64,000 bases of DNA from Bacteroidota bacterium (GCA_023381615.1 JAMCQL010000067.1:1-64000), one strand, 5' to 3'. Positions 16,196 through 25,996 are shown, numbered from the stretch's first letter. The notes: generated by a model from the sequence alone, not told the origin. Numbers and translations are program-made.

Positions 16196-17842
16196 GTGAG
16201 GAAATTGAAAACACCAGCAAAAACTCCGACTAGACGCATTAGGGAAACGGCAGAGTTATTTGAAACAGCCGATCTGCTGTCAATAAAGGAAGCGAGTGCG
16301 TGGGCCACGAATCATCTTGGGAAAAATGTTACCCCTTCAAATATTTCTTATCTCATTCAGTACGGGCGCATCAAGAAATTTGGAGCAAACGGGAACATAC
16401 AGGTATCTCGGAAAGAACTCACTAGCTATTATAAATCCTTCAATGGGAGAAGAGAGCTTTCTTGGAAGGACCAACTTGGCGGAGATCTGAATTGGGCCTT
16501 ATCATTCGATCAATACAAAGAGGCTGATACCACAAAGCATGTCCATCGCCTTCATCCGTACAAAGGCAAATTCATTCCCCAGCTTGTCGAATATTTCTTA
16601 GATAGTCACACTGACAGTTTCAAGAAGAGAGTTTACTTCAAGAAGGGCGACATAGTCCTTGACCCGTTTGCCGGAAGTGGTACGACTCTCGTGCAAGCTA
16701 ACGAACTGGGAATGCATGCGATCGGTATTGACGTTTCAACTTTCAATTCGCTGATTAGCAACTGCAAGATTGCTAAGTATGATCTTGTGGATGTTCACAA
16801 CGAAGTCACAAGGATTACTCGTGCGGTAAAGAATTTTTTAGCTAACTCGAAGACAATTGAGTTTGAAGATAGGCTTTTGCAAGAACTAAACAAGTTCAAC
16901 AATAAATATTTTCCGGTTCCTGAATTCAAGTATAAAGTTAAGCGTGGCGAAATTGACGGCGATGCTTACGGCGAAGTAAAAGCGAAAGAATTCTTGCCTA
17001 TTTACGATAAACTTGTAAAGGAATACGAAATCAAACTGCGTCAGGATCACGCGGATTCTTTTATTGACAAGTGGTATTTACAACACATAAGAAATGAGAT
17101 CGACTTTGTCTTTCAGGAAGTCAAGAAAGTAAGAAATGTAAACACGAAGAAAATTATCAGTATAATTCTCAGTCGCACCATCCGATCGTGTAGAGCCACT
17201 ACACATGCAGATCTCGGAACTTTAGTTGGGCCGATAACTTCTACATATTATTGTGCCAAACACGGCAAAGTATGTAAACCACTTTTCTCCATTCTAAAGT
17301 GGTGGCAGACATATACAACGGATACCGTGAAACGTCTTGCAGAGTTTAATCGCTTGAGGACAAACACACAGCAAGTATGTTTGACAGGAGACAGCAGAAC
17401 GATAGACATTTTCAAGGAGCTTGACAAGAAGAATCCAGCTTTTGCCCAACTTGCAGGAAAACAGAAAATCCATGGAATATTTTCGAGTCCACCTTATGTG
17501 GGTTTGATTGATTATCATGAACAACATGCCTACGCTTATGACCTATTTGGATTTGAAAGAAATGACGAGATGGAGATAGGACCTCTTTTCAAAGGACAAG
17601 GACAGGGAGCGAAACAAAGTTATATGGAAGGGATTGGAAAGGTTTTAAATAATTGTAAAAAATTTATGGTAGATGATTATGATGTTTTTCTCGTCGCCAA
17701 CGATAAGTACAACATCTATCCTACAATTGCTGAGAAAGCGGGAATGCAAATAGTGGAACGATTCAAGCGCCCCGTCCTGAATCGGACTGAAAGAGACAAA
17801 TCTGCTTATGCGGAAACGATCTTCCATTTGAAGAGAAAGTAA
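16196..17842 (+). CDS. Type II DNA methyltransferase (N4-cytosine/N6-adenine) with N-terminal HTH
   Basis: The 548-residue protein starts at GTG 16196. Residues about 25-80 form a helix-turn-helix/excisionase-like segment (L-L-S-I-K-E-A-S-A-W-A ... I-S-Y-L-I-Q-Y-G-R-I-K-K-F-G). The AdoMet-binding motif D-P-F-A-G-S-G-T lies at about 156-163. The catalytic motif S-P-P-Y is at 431-434, which favours an N4-cytosine methyltransferase. Motif I precedes motif IV, with the target recognition region between them. The gene overlaps the nuclease gene by 1 base, as a restriction-modification operon. The N-terminal HTH suggests the methylase may repress its own operon, a role known in other methylases. 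Confidence 0.85.
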   Translation: MRKLKTPAKTPTRRIRETAELFETADLLSIKEASAWATNHLGKNVTPSNISYLIQYGRIKKFGANGNIQVSRKELTSYYKSFNGRRELSWKDQLGGDLNWALSFDQYKEADTTKHVHRLHPYKGKFIPQLVEYFLDSHTDSFKKRVYFKKGDIVLDPFAGSGTTLVQANELGMHAIGIDVSTFNSLISNCKIAKYDLVDVHNEVTRITRAVKNFLANSKTIEFEDRLLQELNKFNNKYFPVPEFKYKVKRGEIDGDAYGEVKAKEFLPIYDKLVKEYEIKLRQDHADSFIDKWYLQHIRNEIDFVFQEVKKVRNVNTKKIISIILSRTIRSCRATTHADLGTLVGPITSTYYCAKHGKVCKPLFSILKWWQTYTTDTVKRLAEFNRLRTNTQQVCLTGDSRTIDIFKELDKKNPAFAQLAGKQKIHGIFSSPPYVGLIDYHEQHAYAYDLFGFERNDEMEIGPLFKGQGQGAKQSYMEGIGKVLNNCKKFMVDDYDVFLVANDKYNIYPTIAEKAGMQIVERFKRPVLNRTERDKSAYAETIFHLKRK

Positions 17843-18621
17843 TGGCGATTTCGTCCAAAGAAAAGCAACGCATTGTTGAGACGATCAAAACTTGCCTGCG
17901 TAGCAAGTTTAAAAATTACAAACCCGAAAGCAATAACATGCCTTTCCATTTTCGCCTGCTTGGGAAGGACAGAATGGCTCTCTATTCTTTCATTCAATCG
18001 TTGAATACAACTTTTGGCACTTCAATTTTTGAACCCGTTGCAGTTGTGTTAGCAAAGAGCCGTTTCAAGCAAGCAGTCGCACAATATGTGGTTGGGAATA
18101 GAATCAGCGAAGGTTGCCAACAAAGCATTCAAACGATAATGAATCAATTGACAGTTGGCAATAGACCGAACAAGCCAAAAGAGATTGAAGAATTAAGAAA
18201 AGCAGCGACCAAAGGAAAAACCAACGAGTTGAGAACTGTTAAAGTTGACTTATTTGTTGAGAGCTATGATGGTGAGCAATTTCTGTTTGACCTTAAAACT
18301 GCTAAACCGAACATCAGCAACTTTAAAGATTTCAAACGAACGTTACTTGAATGGGCTGGCATTGCTCTTACCCAAAACAAAGATGCCAAAATTAATACAC
18401 TGATTGCTATTCCTTACAACCCGTACGAACCTGAACCGTATGAAAGATGGACGATAAAAGGAATGATTGATGATAAACACGAATTGAAAGTTGCGGAAGA
18501 ATTCTGGGATTTTCTCGGTGGCGAAGGAACATACTCTAATTTACTAGACTGTTTTGAGAAGGCCGGAATTGAATTGAGATCGGAAATAGACGAATACTTT
18601 CAAAGATTCGTCAAAAAGTAA
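17842..18621 (+). CDS. Type II restriction endonuclease, TdeIII family
   Basis: The 259-residue protein resembles the TdeIII family. The opening is S-S-K-E-K-Q-R-I-V-E-T-I-K-T-C-L-R-S-K-F, followed by the block P-V-A-V-V-L-A-K-S-R-F-K-Q-A-V. The catalytic strand region is V-K-V-D-L-F-V-E-S ... Q-F-L-F-D-L-K-T-A-K-P, i.e. a D-x(n)-D-x-K site of the PD-(D/E)xK type. The partner methylase lies directly upstream with overlapping stop/start. From family knowledge TdeIII relatives recognise GGNCC-like sites, but specificity here is unproven. Confidence 0.8.
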   Translation: MAISSKEKQRIVETIKTCLRSKFKNYKPESNNMPFHFRLLGKDRMALYSFIQSLNTTFGTSIFEPVAVVLAKSRFKQAVAQYVVGNRISEGCQQSIQTIMNQLTVGNRPNKPKEIEELRKAATKGKTNELRTVKVDLFVESYDGEQFLFDLKTAKPNISNFKDFKRTLLEWAGIALTQNKDAKINTLIAIPYNPYEPEPYERWTIKGMIDDKHELKVAEEFWDFLGGEGTYSNLLDCFEKAGIELRSEIDEYFQRFVKK

Positions 18622-18641
18622 ATGGGAGGGGGGAATTTATC

Positions 18642-18872
18642 ATGAACACAAACAAGACTGTCTTTCATGTGTGCGTCGCTGACATTCAGTCTGTGGCCGA
18701 AGAGCAATACGGTACGCAGCTTAATAACGAAGAGCTTGCAGTTGTTATCAAACAGGTTCAGGAAAGAATCGTCACATATGACGTAATTTGGGATGCCATC
18801 GGCCAAGTGGAGAGAATAAGCAAAGTAGAGGATGAAGAGAACAGAAGATTCTTCGAGAGTTATCGCTCTTGA
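18642..18872 (+). CDS. Small protein downstream of the restriction operon
   Basis: The 76-residue acidic protein (MNTNKTVFHVCVADIQSVAE...) has a strong Shine-Dalgarno (gggagggggg) and starts 20 bases after the nuclease stop. It is mostly helical by appearance, with V-V-I-K-Q-V-Q-E-R-I and V-E-R-I-S-K-V-E-D-E-E-N. I recognise no family. Its position suggests co-transcription with the restriction operon; a role as control protein would be a guess. Confidence 0.6.
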   Translation: MNTNKTVFHVCVADIQSVAEEQYGTQLNNEELAVVIKQVQERIVTYDVIWDAIGQVERISKVEDEENRRFFESYRS

Positions 18873-18946
18873 TTTGGTCTATCGGAGGAATCTTGTCGTC
18901 ATCAATAGCGGCGAGAAGAAGAGATCTCGCTGAACCACTCTCTAAA

Positions 18947-19348
18947 TTATTTTATCCACCTAACCTTCACTTGTTTCTCCACCTGTTTGAACTCACTATC
19001 TCCCGTCACCAGCTCGCCCTTCTTCTTCACCGCCAGTGCCGCCGCGAAGCAGTCGGCGTAAGACATTTTGTTTGATGCCTTCAGAACAGCGGCTTGATGA
19101 GTTAGTTCTTTGTTGGCTTCTACAAGTTGGATAGGCAGAGCTGCCATCGCATCTTCAGCAAGTTTAGCTCTTGTTTCTCCACCCCTGCGAATCGCCTGGT
19201 AGATCACTTCTCCCCAATTGATGATGGAGAGAAACACCTCCCGGTCTTTTGCTGCACACTCGTCGAAGATTGTCGCGACCTCTTGATAGCCTTCCTGCTG
19301 TTGGAGATATGAGATCACCGCGTAACTGTCAAGGACCGTTGTCTTCAT
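18947..19348 (-). CDS. VapC-like PIN-domain toxin
   Basis: The 133-residue PIN ribonuclease has its acidic residues in the expected places: D-S-Y at residues 7-9 (V-L-D-S-Y-A-V), a central Glu in N-W-G-E-V, and M-S-Y-A-D-C-F-A-A-A-L-A followed by L-V-T-G-D-S-E-F near the C-terminus. These toxins cut RNA (tRNA or rRNA) unless bound by their antitoxin. The gene start overlaps the antitoxin stop by 4 bases. Confidence 0.9.
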   Translation of the reverse strand: MKTTVLDSYAVISYLQQQEGYQEVATIFDECAAKDREVFLSIINWGEVIYQAIRRGGETRAKLAEDAMAALPIQLVEANKELTHQAAVLKASNKMSYADCFAAALAVKKKGELVTGDSEFKQVEKQVKVRWIK

Positions 19349-19575
19349 AATTCTCGTTCTCGCTTCTTGTCCTCCATTAGTCCTTTCAGCATATCGCCGT
19401 TCGTTCCAAGTATTCCCGCCATGGATTCAAAGTAGCTTTTGTCTAACGGCTGAATAATCAGTTTGCCGCCGCGCTCTATGAAAGCAATCCTTGTCCCTTT
19501 CTTTATCCCGAACTTCTTGCGGATTTTTGATGGAACTACTATTTGTCCCTTCGTTGTGACTACTGCCGTTTCCAT
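19345..19575 (-). CDS. AbrB/SpoVT-type antitoxin
   Basis: The 76-residue protein begins with a clear swapped-hairpin AbrB domain: V-V-T-T-K-G-Q-I-V-V-P-S-K-I-R-K-K-F-G-I, then G-T-R-I-A-F-I-E-R-G-G-K-L-I-I-Q-P-L. The C-terminal helix would bind the toxin. It precedes the PIN toxin gene and the two form a type II toxin-antitoxin pair. The promoter at 19596-19624 is very clear. Confidence 0.9.
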   Translation of the reverse strand: METAVVTTKGQIVVPSKIRKKFGIKKGTRIAFIERGGKLIIQPLDKSYFESMAGILGTNGDMLKGLMEDKKREREL

Positions 19576-19595
19576 TTCCTACGCTCCTTTTCTAT

Positions 19596-19624
19596 AGTAT
19601 ACACGTTTTGCAAATGTAAGTCAA
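19596..19624 (-). promoter_or_regulatory. Promoter of the AbrB/VapC pair
   Basis: On the minus strand: TTGACT (19624-19619), a 17-base spacer, TATACT (19601-19596), then aaaaggagcg and the ATG at 19575. Close to the sigma-70-type consensus. Confidence 0.75.
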
Positions 19625-19804
19625 GTATTCCACCGTCTTACTATTTCGTGGGCGGACTACGATTGCGGGAACTGCGTCCCAAACGAACCTAATCTGCCGA
19701 AAAGCAACCAAAATTTGCCTTTTCTCTTACACCTTTTCTATCCATGAGCTATATTTGACTCCAGAGATTCGGATGAAACTCAACGAATAAAGGAGACCGT
19801 CATC

Positions 19805-22800
19805 ATGAAATATTTCCGTCCCACCGCAGTTGTTTTATTTGTAATGTTCACTTCTTTCAGTTTAGCCTTTGGCCATTCAGGCCGAAAGGAAGCCTCACCC
19901 AAAGCGGATAAAGACAGCGTGATGTCTCTACGAGACCGTAGGTCCTCAGCCACTTTCAGCGGGCTGAAATTGCGTTCCATCGGTCCGGCTCTAACATCAG
20001 GCCGCGTGTCGGCGTTCGCCGTCGATCCGAACAACCGTGCTCATTATTATGTGGCGGCTGCATCGGGCGGGGTCTGGGAGACAACGAATGATGGAACATC
20101 ATGGACGCCGGTATTCGAACACGAGGGCGCTTATTCCATTGGCGCCGTTGCAATTGATCCCAAAAATCCATTTGTGGTTTGGGTAGGCACGGGTGAGAAT
20201 AACAGCCAACGAAGCGTCGGATACGGCGACGGAGTTTACCGCTCCGATGACGGAGGGAAAACGTGGAAGAATATGGGTCTCAAAAAGTCGGACCACATCG
20301 CGAGAATTTTGATAGACCCGAGAAACTCAGATGTCGTTTATGTGGCATCGCAAGGTCCGCTTTGGGGGCCGGGCGGCGACCGCGGTTTATTCAAAACAAC
20401 CGATGGCGGTAAGACATGGAAGGATGTTCTCTCTATCAGCGAGAATACCGGCGTTACCGATGTCGTGATGGATCCGACAAATCCGGACGTTCTTTACGCC
20501 GCGTCGTATCAGCGGCGCCGTCATGTCTGGACGCTCATCGACGGCGGTCCGGAAAGCGCAATCTACAAATCTACCGACGCCGGTGAGACATGGAAAAAAA
20601 TCACGAACGGATTGCCGACAGTTGATTTGGGACGCATCGGACTTGCGGTTTCTCCTGTTAAGCCGAACGTTCTTTATGCAACCGTCGAGGCTGCTGAAGG
20701 AAAAGGAGGGATTTTCCGTTCGACCGATTATGGCGAAACATGGGAAAAGCGCAACAGCTTCAATGAGATCGCGATGTATTACGGAACAATCTATGCCGAC
20801 CCAAAAGATGTCGACAGAATTTACGTGATGGGCACACACATCATGGTCTCGGACGATGGCGGCAAGACGTTGCATCCGATGAGCGAAAAATGGAAGCACG
20901 TGGACAGTCATGCGATGTGGATCGATCCGCGCGATCCGAATTACTATCTTGTCGGCTGCGACGGCGGAGTCTACGAAAGTTTCGACAGGGCGAAGAACTG
21001 GGATTTCAAGAGCAATCTGCCGATAACACAATTCTATGACGTAACGGTTGACAATTCCAAGCCTTTCTACTATGTATATGGTGGAACACAGGACAACAAC
21101 TCGCTCGGTGGACCTTCGCAGACAAGAAGCGCATCCGGAATAACTGATTTCGATTGGTTCATCACAGCGAGCGGAGATGGTTTTCAGTCGCGTGTCGACC
21201 CCGAAGATCCGAACACGATTTATGCAGAGAGCCAGTACGGCGGGCTTGTCCGCTTCAACAGAAAAACCGGACAGATGGTTGGGATTCAACCTCAGCAGGG
21301 AAAGGACGAGCCTCCGCTTCGTTGGGAGTGGGATTCGCCGCTAATTATCAGCCCGTTCGCTCACACTCATCTCTATTTTGCCGCGAACAAACTTTTCAGA
21401 AGTACAGACCGCGGTGATACTTGGAAAGAAATCAGCGGAGACCTTACGCGGCAGCTCGACAGAGACAAACTCAAAGTCATGGGCAAGGTCTGGAATGTCG
21501 ATGCAGTTGCGAAGAATGCTTCGACAAGTTTCTACGGCACATGTACAGCTATCTCCGAATCGCCGCTGAAAGAAGGATTGCTTTACGTCGGAACCGATGA
21601 TGGGCTTATTCAAGTTACAGACGACGGCGGAAAGACGTGGCGCAAAACTGACAAATTTCCCGGTGTGCCGGAGCTGGCGTACGTTACTCGAGTCGTTGCG
21701 TCTCAGCATGACGTGAATACGGTTTACGCGGCTTTTGATAATCACAAGATGGAAGATTTCACGCCGTACATTTTAAAAAGCACCGACCAAGGAAAGACAT
21801 GGACTTCAATTAGAGCGAATCTTCCCGCCAACGGTCCTGTCCTTGCATTTGCGGAGGACTATGTCGATCCGAATTTACTTTTCGTAGGGACTGAATTCGG
21901 CTTGTTTTTCTCAAACGACGGCGGCATGAATTGGATCCAATTAAAAGGCGACTTTCCGACGATTGCGGTTCAAGACCTTGCGATACAAAAGCGTGAGAAC
22001 GATTTGGTCTTAGCGACGTTTGGACGCGGATTTTACATTCTTGATAATTACTCTCCGCTTCGAACCGCTGATGCGAAACTTCTTTCCGAAAACGGAGTTC
22101 TTTTCCCCGTCAAGAATGCGATGCTTTATATCCAATCCCAGCCGTATGGTGGTACAGGCAAGGCGGCGCTCGGTGAATCGTTCTTCACTGCGCCCAACCC
22201 GCCGTTCGGCGCGACGTTCACTTATTATCTAAAAGAATCGCTCAAGACAAAGAAAGAAATTCGTCAGGAAGAGGAGAAGAAAGCCGAGAAGAGCGGGACA
22301 GCTCTTTCATATCCAACGCACGAGGAATTGACAGCCGAAAGCATGGAACCTTCGCCGGCAATCGAACTCAGGGTAACAGATGAGTCGGGCAGTGTCGTGC
22401 GAAAAGTCAGCGGTCCGGTGACGTCTGGTATTCATCGCGTAAGCTGGGACTTGACTTATCCTGATATGGTGGTTGGTAAACACGATGATGGTTCAGGTCC
22501 GCTGGTGATGCCGGGCAAGTACACCGTTGCTCTCTACCAGCGGGTCGACGGAAAGCTCACCCAACTTTCAGAGCCGCAGAGTTTTACTGTTTATGTTGAA
22601 GGCACAGACACGATGCCGCCCGCAGACCGTGAGGCGCTTGTCGCATTCCAGAAGAAAGTCACGAAACTTAACGGAGTGATTTACGGCACGATGCAAACCG
22701 CGAATGATCTGAAGAACAGGCTTGGTTTGATAAAAGAAGCGCTGAAGCAAACCCCTTCGAGCGTCGAAAATCTTTGGAGTCAGGTCTACGCCATCGAAGC

Positions 22801-23101
22801 AGCCAACGATTCGATTCTCATTGCGCTGCGCGGGAACGAGACTCTTCGCGCGCTGAATGAGAACACGCCAATTTCGATAAGCGAACGCGTCAATACGATT
22901 CTTGGAAACGAAGCGATGTCGACTGCGCGTCCGCCGCAAACGGACATTACTTCATACAAAATTGCTAGCGAAGAATTTGCACAGCAGTTGGGCAAATTGA
23001 AAAACCTAATCGAGGTTGATATGAAAAATCTCGAAAGGGAAATGCAGGCTGCCGGCTCGCCGTGGACGCCGGGGAGACTTCCGGAATGGAAAGATGAATG
23101 A
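19805..23101 (+). CDS. Secreted sortilin/VPS10-like Asp-box beta-propeller protein
   Basis: The 1098-residue protein has a signal peptide (MKYFRPTAVVLFVMFTSFSL, ending near F-G-H). It then carries about ten Asp-box (BNR) motifs of the S-x-D-x-G-x-T-W kind, from S-D-D-G-G-K-T-W to S-T-D-R-G-D-T-W and S-T-D-Q-G-K-T-W, spread over residues 90-710. These form a large VPS10/sortilin-type propeller. A C-terminal segment (about 840-930) looks like a beta-sandwich with G-P-V-T-S-G-I-H-R-V-S-W-D-L, and the end is helical. Many such genes are auto-annotated 'glycosyl hydrolase', but no catalytic site is visible. A periplasmic or outer-surface role is likely, with ligand unknown. The gene stands alone. 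Confidence 0.85.
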   Translation: MKYFRPTAVVLFVMFTSFSLAFGHSGRKEASPKADKDSVMSLRDRRSSATFSGLKLRSIGPALTSGRVSAFAVDPNNRAHYYVAAASGGVWETTNDGTSWTPVFEHEGAYSIGAVAIDPKNPFVVWVGTGENNSQRSVGYGDGVYRSDDGGKTWKNMGLKKSDHIARILIDPRNSDVVYVASQGPLWGPGGDRGLFKTTDGGKTWKDVLSISENTGVTDVVMDPTNPDVLYAASYQRRRHVWTLIDGGPESAIYKSTDAGETWKKITNGLPTVDLGRIGLAVSPVKPNVLYATVEAAEGKGGIFRSTDYGETWEKRNSFNEIAMYYGTIYADPKDVDRIYVMGTHIMVSDDGGKTLHPMSEKWKHVDSHAMWIDPRDPNYYLVGCDGGVYESFDRAKNWDFKSNLPITQFYDVTVDNSKPFYYVYGGTQDNNSLGGPSQTRSASGITDFDWFITASGDGFQSRVDPEDPNTIYAESQYGGLVRFNRKTGQMVGIQPQQGKDEPPLRWEWDSPLIISPFAHTHLYFAANKLFRSTDRGDTWKEISGDLTRQLDRDKLKVMGKVWNVDAVAKNASTSFYGTCTAISESPLKEGLLYVGTDDGLIQVTDDGGKTWRKTDKFPGVPELAYVTRVVASQHDVNTVYAAFDNHKMEDFTPYILKSTDQGKTWTSIRANLPANGPVLAFAEDYVDPNLLFVGTEFGLFFSNDGGMNWIQLKGDFPTIAVQDLAIQKRENDLVLATFGRGFYILDNYSPLRTADAKLLSENGVLFPVKNAMLYIQSQPYGGTGKAALGESFFTAPNPPFGATFTYYLKESLKTKKEIRQEEEKKAEKSGTALSYPTHEELTAESMEPSPAIELRVTDESGSVVRKVSGPVTSGIHRVSWDLTYPDMVVGKHDDGSGPLVMPGKYTVALYQRVDGKLTQLSEPQSFTVYVEGTDTMPPADREALVAFQKKVTKLNGVIYGTMQTANDLKNRLGLIKEALKQTPSSVENLWSQVYAIEAANDSILIALRGNETLRALNENTPISISERVNTILGNEAMSTARPPQTDITSYKIASEEFAQQLGKLKNLIEVDMKNLEREMQAAGSPWTPGRLPEWKDE

Positions 23102-23129
23102 AGCGATAATGATATTTGATCTTTGCAGA

Positions 23130-23242
23130 AGGCTGTCTAGAAAGTAAATTTTTCGTTGCGTCTTAGCACCTCTGCGGTGATTTTTGTTTTTGATGCCTTT
23201 TACCGCGGAGACGCAGAGTCGCAGAGACTTTTGGGACAGCCT
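23130..23242. mobile_element. MITE-like element with GGCTGTC ends and CGCAGAG core (repeat copy 2)
   Basis: AGGCTGTCTAGAAAGT (23130-23145) and, on the opposite strand, AGGCTGTCCCAAAAGT (23242-23227) match at 13 of 16 positions. Between them are paired segments tgcgtcttagcacctctgcg and ccgcggagacgcagag, the same vocabulary as the repeat at 1557-1633. I could not find a target duplication. The remaining intergenic DNA up to 23344 shows no other structure. Confidence 0.6.
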
Positions 23243-23343
23243 CCTGCCATTTGTTTTCTTTCATGAAGAATTAATCCCATGATAAAACAAATGTCAAGAA
23301 TGCTGCATGACATGATTTGTAGGCTTAACAACTCAATTGGAGA

Positions 23344-25914
23344 ATGGAAATGATAAAGAGAAGTCTGAATCTTATTCTTGTTTTATCGTCGTTAATGCTC
23401 ATGTCCATCGGTATTGCTCATGCCCAGGACGAGATGGAGTTTGACCAGCCGGGAATGGAGAATGTTCTTAACAAGCAATTGTGGGAATTTGCAAGAGGAG
23501 GCCGCTATGACGCGGTCGAGGCTTACGTTGCGAAAGCGCAGGAGAAGTCGCGTGCCATGATGTCTGACGAGATGGGACTTCCCACCGGTTGGGAAATCGA
23601 TCCTGCAGGAAAACAAGTCGGGGTCGGACGACTGCCGTATGAAGCCGTTGTCTACAACGGAAAGCTCGTTGTGCTGAACACGGGTTTCTACAGCAGAGAG
23701 CCACAGGAAGTCTCTATCATCGATCCTTCAAGCGCAGAGGTCGTAAAAACCATCAAAATAAATTCACTCTTTCCGAGCGCAAAAGTCGGAATGGACGGAG
23801 ACCTGTACGTCAGCGGCGGATTCGATTTTAAAGTATACCGGCTTAATAAAAACTTTGATGTTGAACGGGACTACAAAGTCGAAGGCTATGCTGCAGGACT
23901 GACGCCCGTAGATTCGAAACATATTGCAGTTGTTTATCTCGTCGCCAACGATTCAACAGGTCATTATGGAAAAGGAATGCTCGCTCTGCTAAATACCGAA
24001 ACCGGAGTTGTCGAGAAAGAAGTCACGGTTGGATATTTTCCGTACTCGGTGGAATTTATGAGCGGGAAATTCTACGTAAGTCTTTTGGGTGAGAACAAAG
24101 TAAAAGTTTATGGTTCTCAACTCAAAGAACTAAAATCTATAAATGTCGGAATTGCGCCGAGCAGTATGACGGCTGACCGCAATTTCATTTACGTTGTGAA
24201 TACTACCTCCGACAACATTTCCGTGATTGACACAAAGACCGACAGGGTTACGCGAAACATTTTTGTCGGAAGAAAGGGTTACAACTCAGGCGTCTCTCCG
24301 ACCTCCTGCGCAATCAGCGGCGGAAAGCTTTACGTCAGCGAAGCCATTTTGAATGCAGTTGCAGTTTACGATGTCAAAAATGCGAGACTTCTCGGTTACA
24401 TCCCGACAGGCTGGTACCCGACAAAAGTTTTATTGAATGGCAGCTCGCTGTTTTTCCTCAGCGCAAAAGGAATTTTGCCAAGGCGGCCGAACATTAACGG
24501 GCCGCAACCCATCGCCGGCATGGGCGGCCCCGCTTATGTGTTAACACTGTTGAAGGGCACCGCCGGCATCCTTCCGGAAAATTCGATTCAGGAAAATATT
24601 AAAGAGTGGACGAAAGAAGTGGAAGACGGTTCGCCCATTTATGGCATTCGCAAAGGCTTGAAGCTTCCAATCAAACACATTTTTTACATTATCAAGGAGA
24701 ATCGTTCTTACGATCAGGTGTTGGGAGACCTGGGCCGTGGGAATGGCGATTCAAGTCTGACGATCTTCGGCAGAGAAATAACTCCGAACGTTCACAAAAT
24801 CGCGACGGACTTCGTTACGCTCGATAATTTCTACACCGACGGTGAGATCAGCGTGCTCGGTCACAGTTTCACAACAAGCGGCTATGCAAGTCCGTTTCTC
24901 GAATGGCTTGGCAACGCGGGATACTGCGGGAAGTACAATGGCTATCCGTACGGAACCGTCCCGGCAGTTTTTTCGAAAGCCTACATTTGGGACGCGCTTC
25001 AGGCGAAGGGAGTCGATTACAAGGTCTACGGCGAGCCTTACTATCTCATGACTGCCGCGCACAAGATCATCGAAAAATTTTATGGAGATAACAGCGACAT
25101 CGCGAAAAAGTTCTACGCGAACAGCATGGAACTTGCCGCCAAAGTGGACCGTGGAAAAGAGTTCAGCGATTTCGTGCAGGAGTTTTACGGGAAGGCGAAC
25201 AGTCCCAAAGACGCATTCAAACTTTTGAGCGATCAGGAATTCACGAAGGGAATCTCAAAAATCTTCACCGGCGACGAGACCCTCTACAATGCCTTGCAAA
25301 AGAATCTTCGTTTCAAAAAAGCCTTTGCGGACTTCCTGTACCACTATCCGCTGAACTACTACACTTGGGACTTGAAATATTCCGACTTGCGGCGCTTCGA
25401 GGCGTGGAGAACCGATTTCGATCAGCAACTGAAGTCGGGAAAAGTTGTTCCGTTCGAGTATATCTGGCTTCCGAACGATCATACGGGCGGGACAAATCCA
25501 AACTACCCCAATCCTTATCAGCTTGTTTCCGAAAACGACGCCGCTCTTGGCTTGATGATCCAGACGATTGCACAAAGTCCGATTTGGAAAAACAGCCTTA
25601 TACTTGTGGAGGAAGATGACGCGCAGAATGGTCCGGATCACGTTGACGCCACGCGAACGGTAGCGCTCGCCGCGGGTCCCTATGTGAAACGGGATGCGGT
25701 TGTGAGTGATCGTTACGATCAACTAAGCATGCTGCGAACTATCGAACTCATTCTCGGACTTGATCCGCTGAACTTCGAGGATGCGATGGCAGTGCCGATG
25801 TTCGGGATATTTTCGAAGACTCCAGACTTCAAGCCGTATGCTCCTGCCCCGCCATCAAAAGACTTGATGGATTCGGACAGAGAACTCTATGAACAACTGA
25901 CTGGTTCGCGGTGA
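23344..25914 (+). CDS. YncE-like beta-propeller fused to an alkaline-phosphatase-type phosphoesterase
   Basis: The 856-residue secreted protein has a signal peptide (L-I-L-V-L-S-S-L-M-L-M-S-I-G-I-A-H-A). Residues about 75-400 form a YVTN/YncE propeller with repeats such as N-I-S-V-I-D-T-K-T-D-R-V-T. From about 440 it is a phosphoesterase-family domain: H-I-F-Y-I-I-K-E-N-R-S-Y-D-Q-V-L-G-D-L, D-N-F-Y-T-D-G-E-I-S-V-L-G-H and late L-I-L-V-E-E-D-D-A-Q-N-G-P-D-H-V-D. These are the metal-site regions of the phospholipase C/phosphoesterase family. The probable role is hydrolysis of a phosphate ester outside the cytoplasm. The true start may be the second ATG (23350). Confidence 0.85.
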   Translation: MEMIKRSLNLILVLSSLMLMSIGIAHAQDEMEFDQPGMENVLNKQLWEFARGGRYDAVEAYVAKAQEKSRAMMSDEMGLPTGWEIDPAGKQVGVGRLPYEAVVYNGKLVVLNTGFYSREPQEVSIIDPSSAEVVKTIKINSLFPSAKVGMDGDLYVSGGFDFKVYRLNKNFDVERDYKVEGYAAGLTPVDSKHIAVVYLVANDSTGHYGKGMLALLNTETGVVEKEVTVGYFPYSVEFMSGKFYVSLLGENKVKVYGSQLKELKSINVGIAPSSMTADRNFIYVVNTTSDNISVIDTKTDRVTRNIFVGRKGYNSGVSPTSCAISGGKLYVSEAILNAVAVYDVKNARLLGYIPTGWYPTKVLLNGSSLFFLSAKGILPRRPNINGPQPIAGMGGPAYVLTLLKGTAGILPENSIQENIKEWTKEVEDGSPIYGIRKGLKLPIKHIFYIIKENRSYDQVLGDLGRGNGDSSLTIFGREITPNVHKIATDFVTLDNFYTDGEISVLGHSFTTSGYASPFLEWLGNAGYCGKYNGYPYGTVPAVFSKAYIWDALQAKGVDYKVYGEPYYLMTAAHKIIEKFYGDNSDIAKKFYANSMELAAKVDRGKEFSDFVQEFYGKANSPKDAFKLLSDQEFTKGISKIFTGDETLYNALQKNLRFKKAFADFLYHYPLNYYTWDLKYSDLRRFEAWRTDFDQQLKSGKVVPFEYIWLPNDHTGGTNPNYPNPYQLVSENDAALGLMIQTIAQSPIWKNSLILVEEDDAQNGPDHVDATRTVALAAGPYVKRDAVVSDRYDQLSMLRTIELILGLDPLNFEDAMAVPMFGIFSKTPDFKPYAPAPPSKDLMDSDRELYEQLTGSR

Positions 25915-25996
25915 AAGACCAACGCCGCCGTTGTTGGCAGCGACTAATCGAAAACACAGATGGTAACAAAGTTTTTCCATCAGGGGTCTTCGATGC

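Noticed and set aside
19805-23101. Glycosyl hydrolase label for the large Asp-box protein
   Set aside because: Asp-box repeats alone do not show sialidase or other hydrolase activity; no catalytic residues of those families were found.
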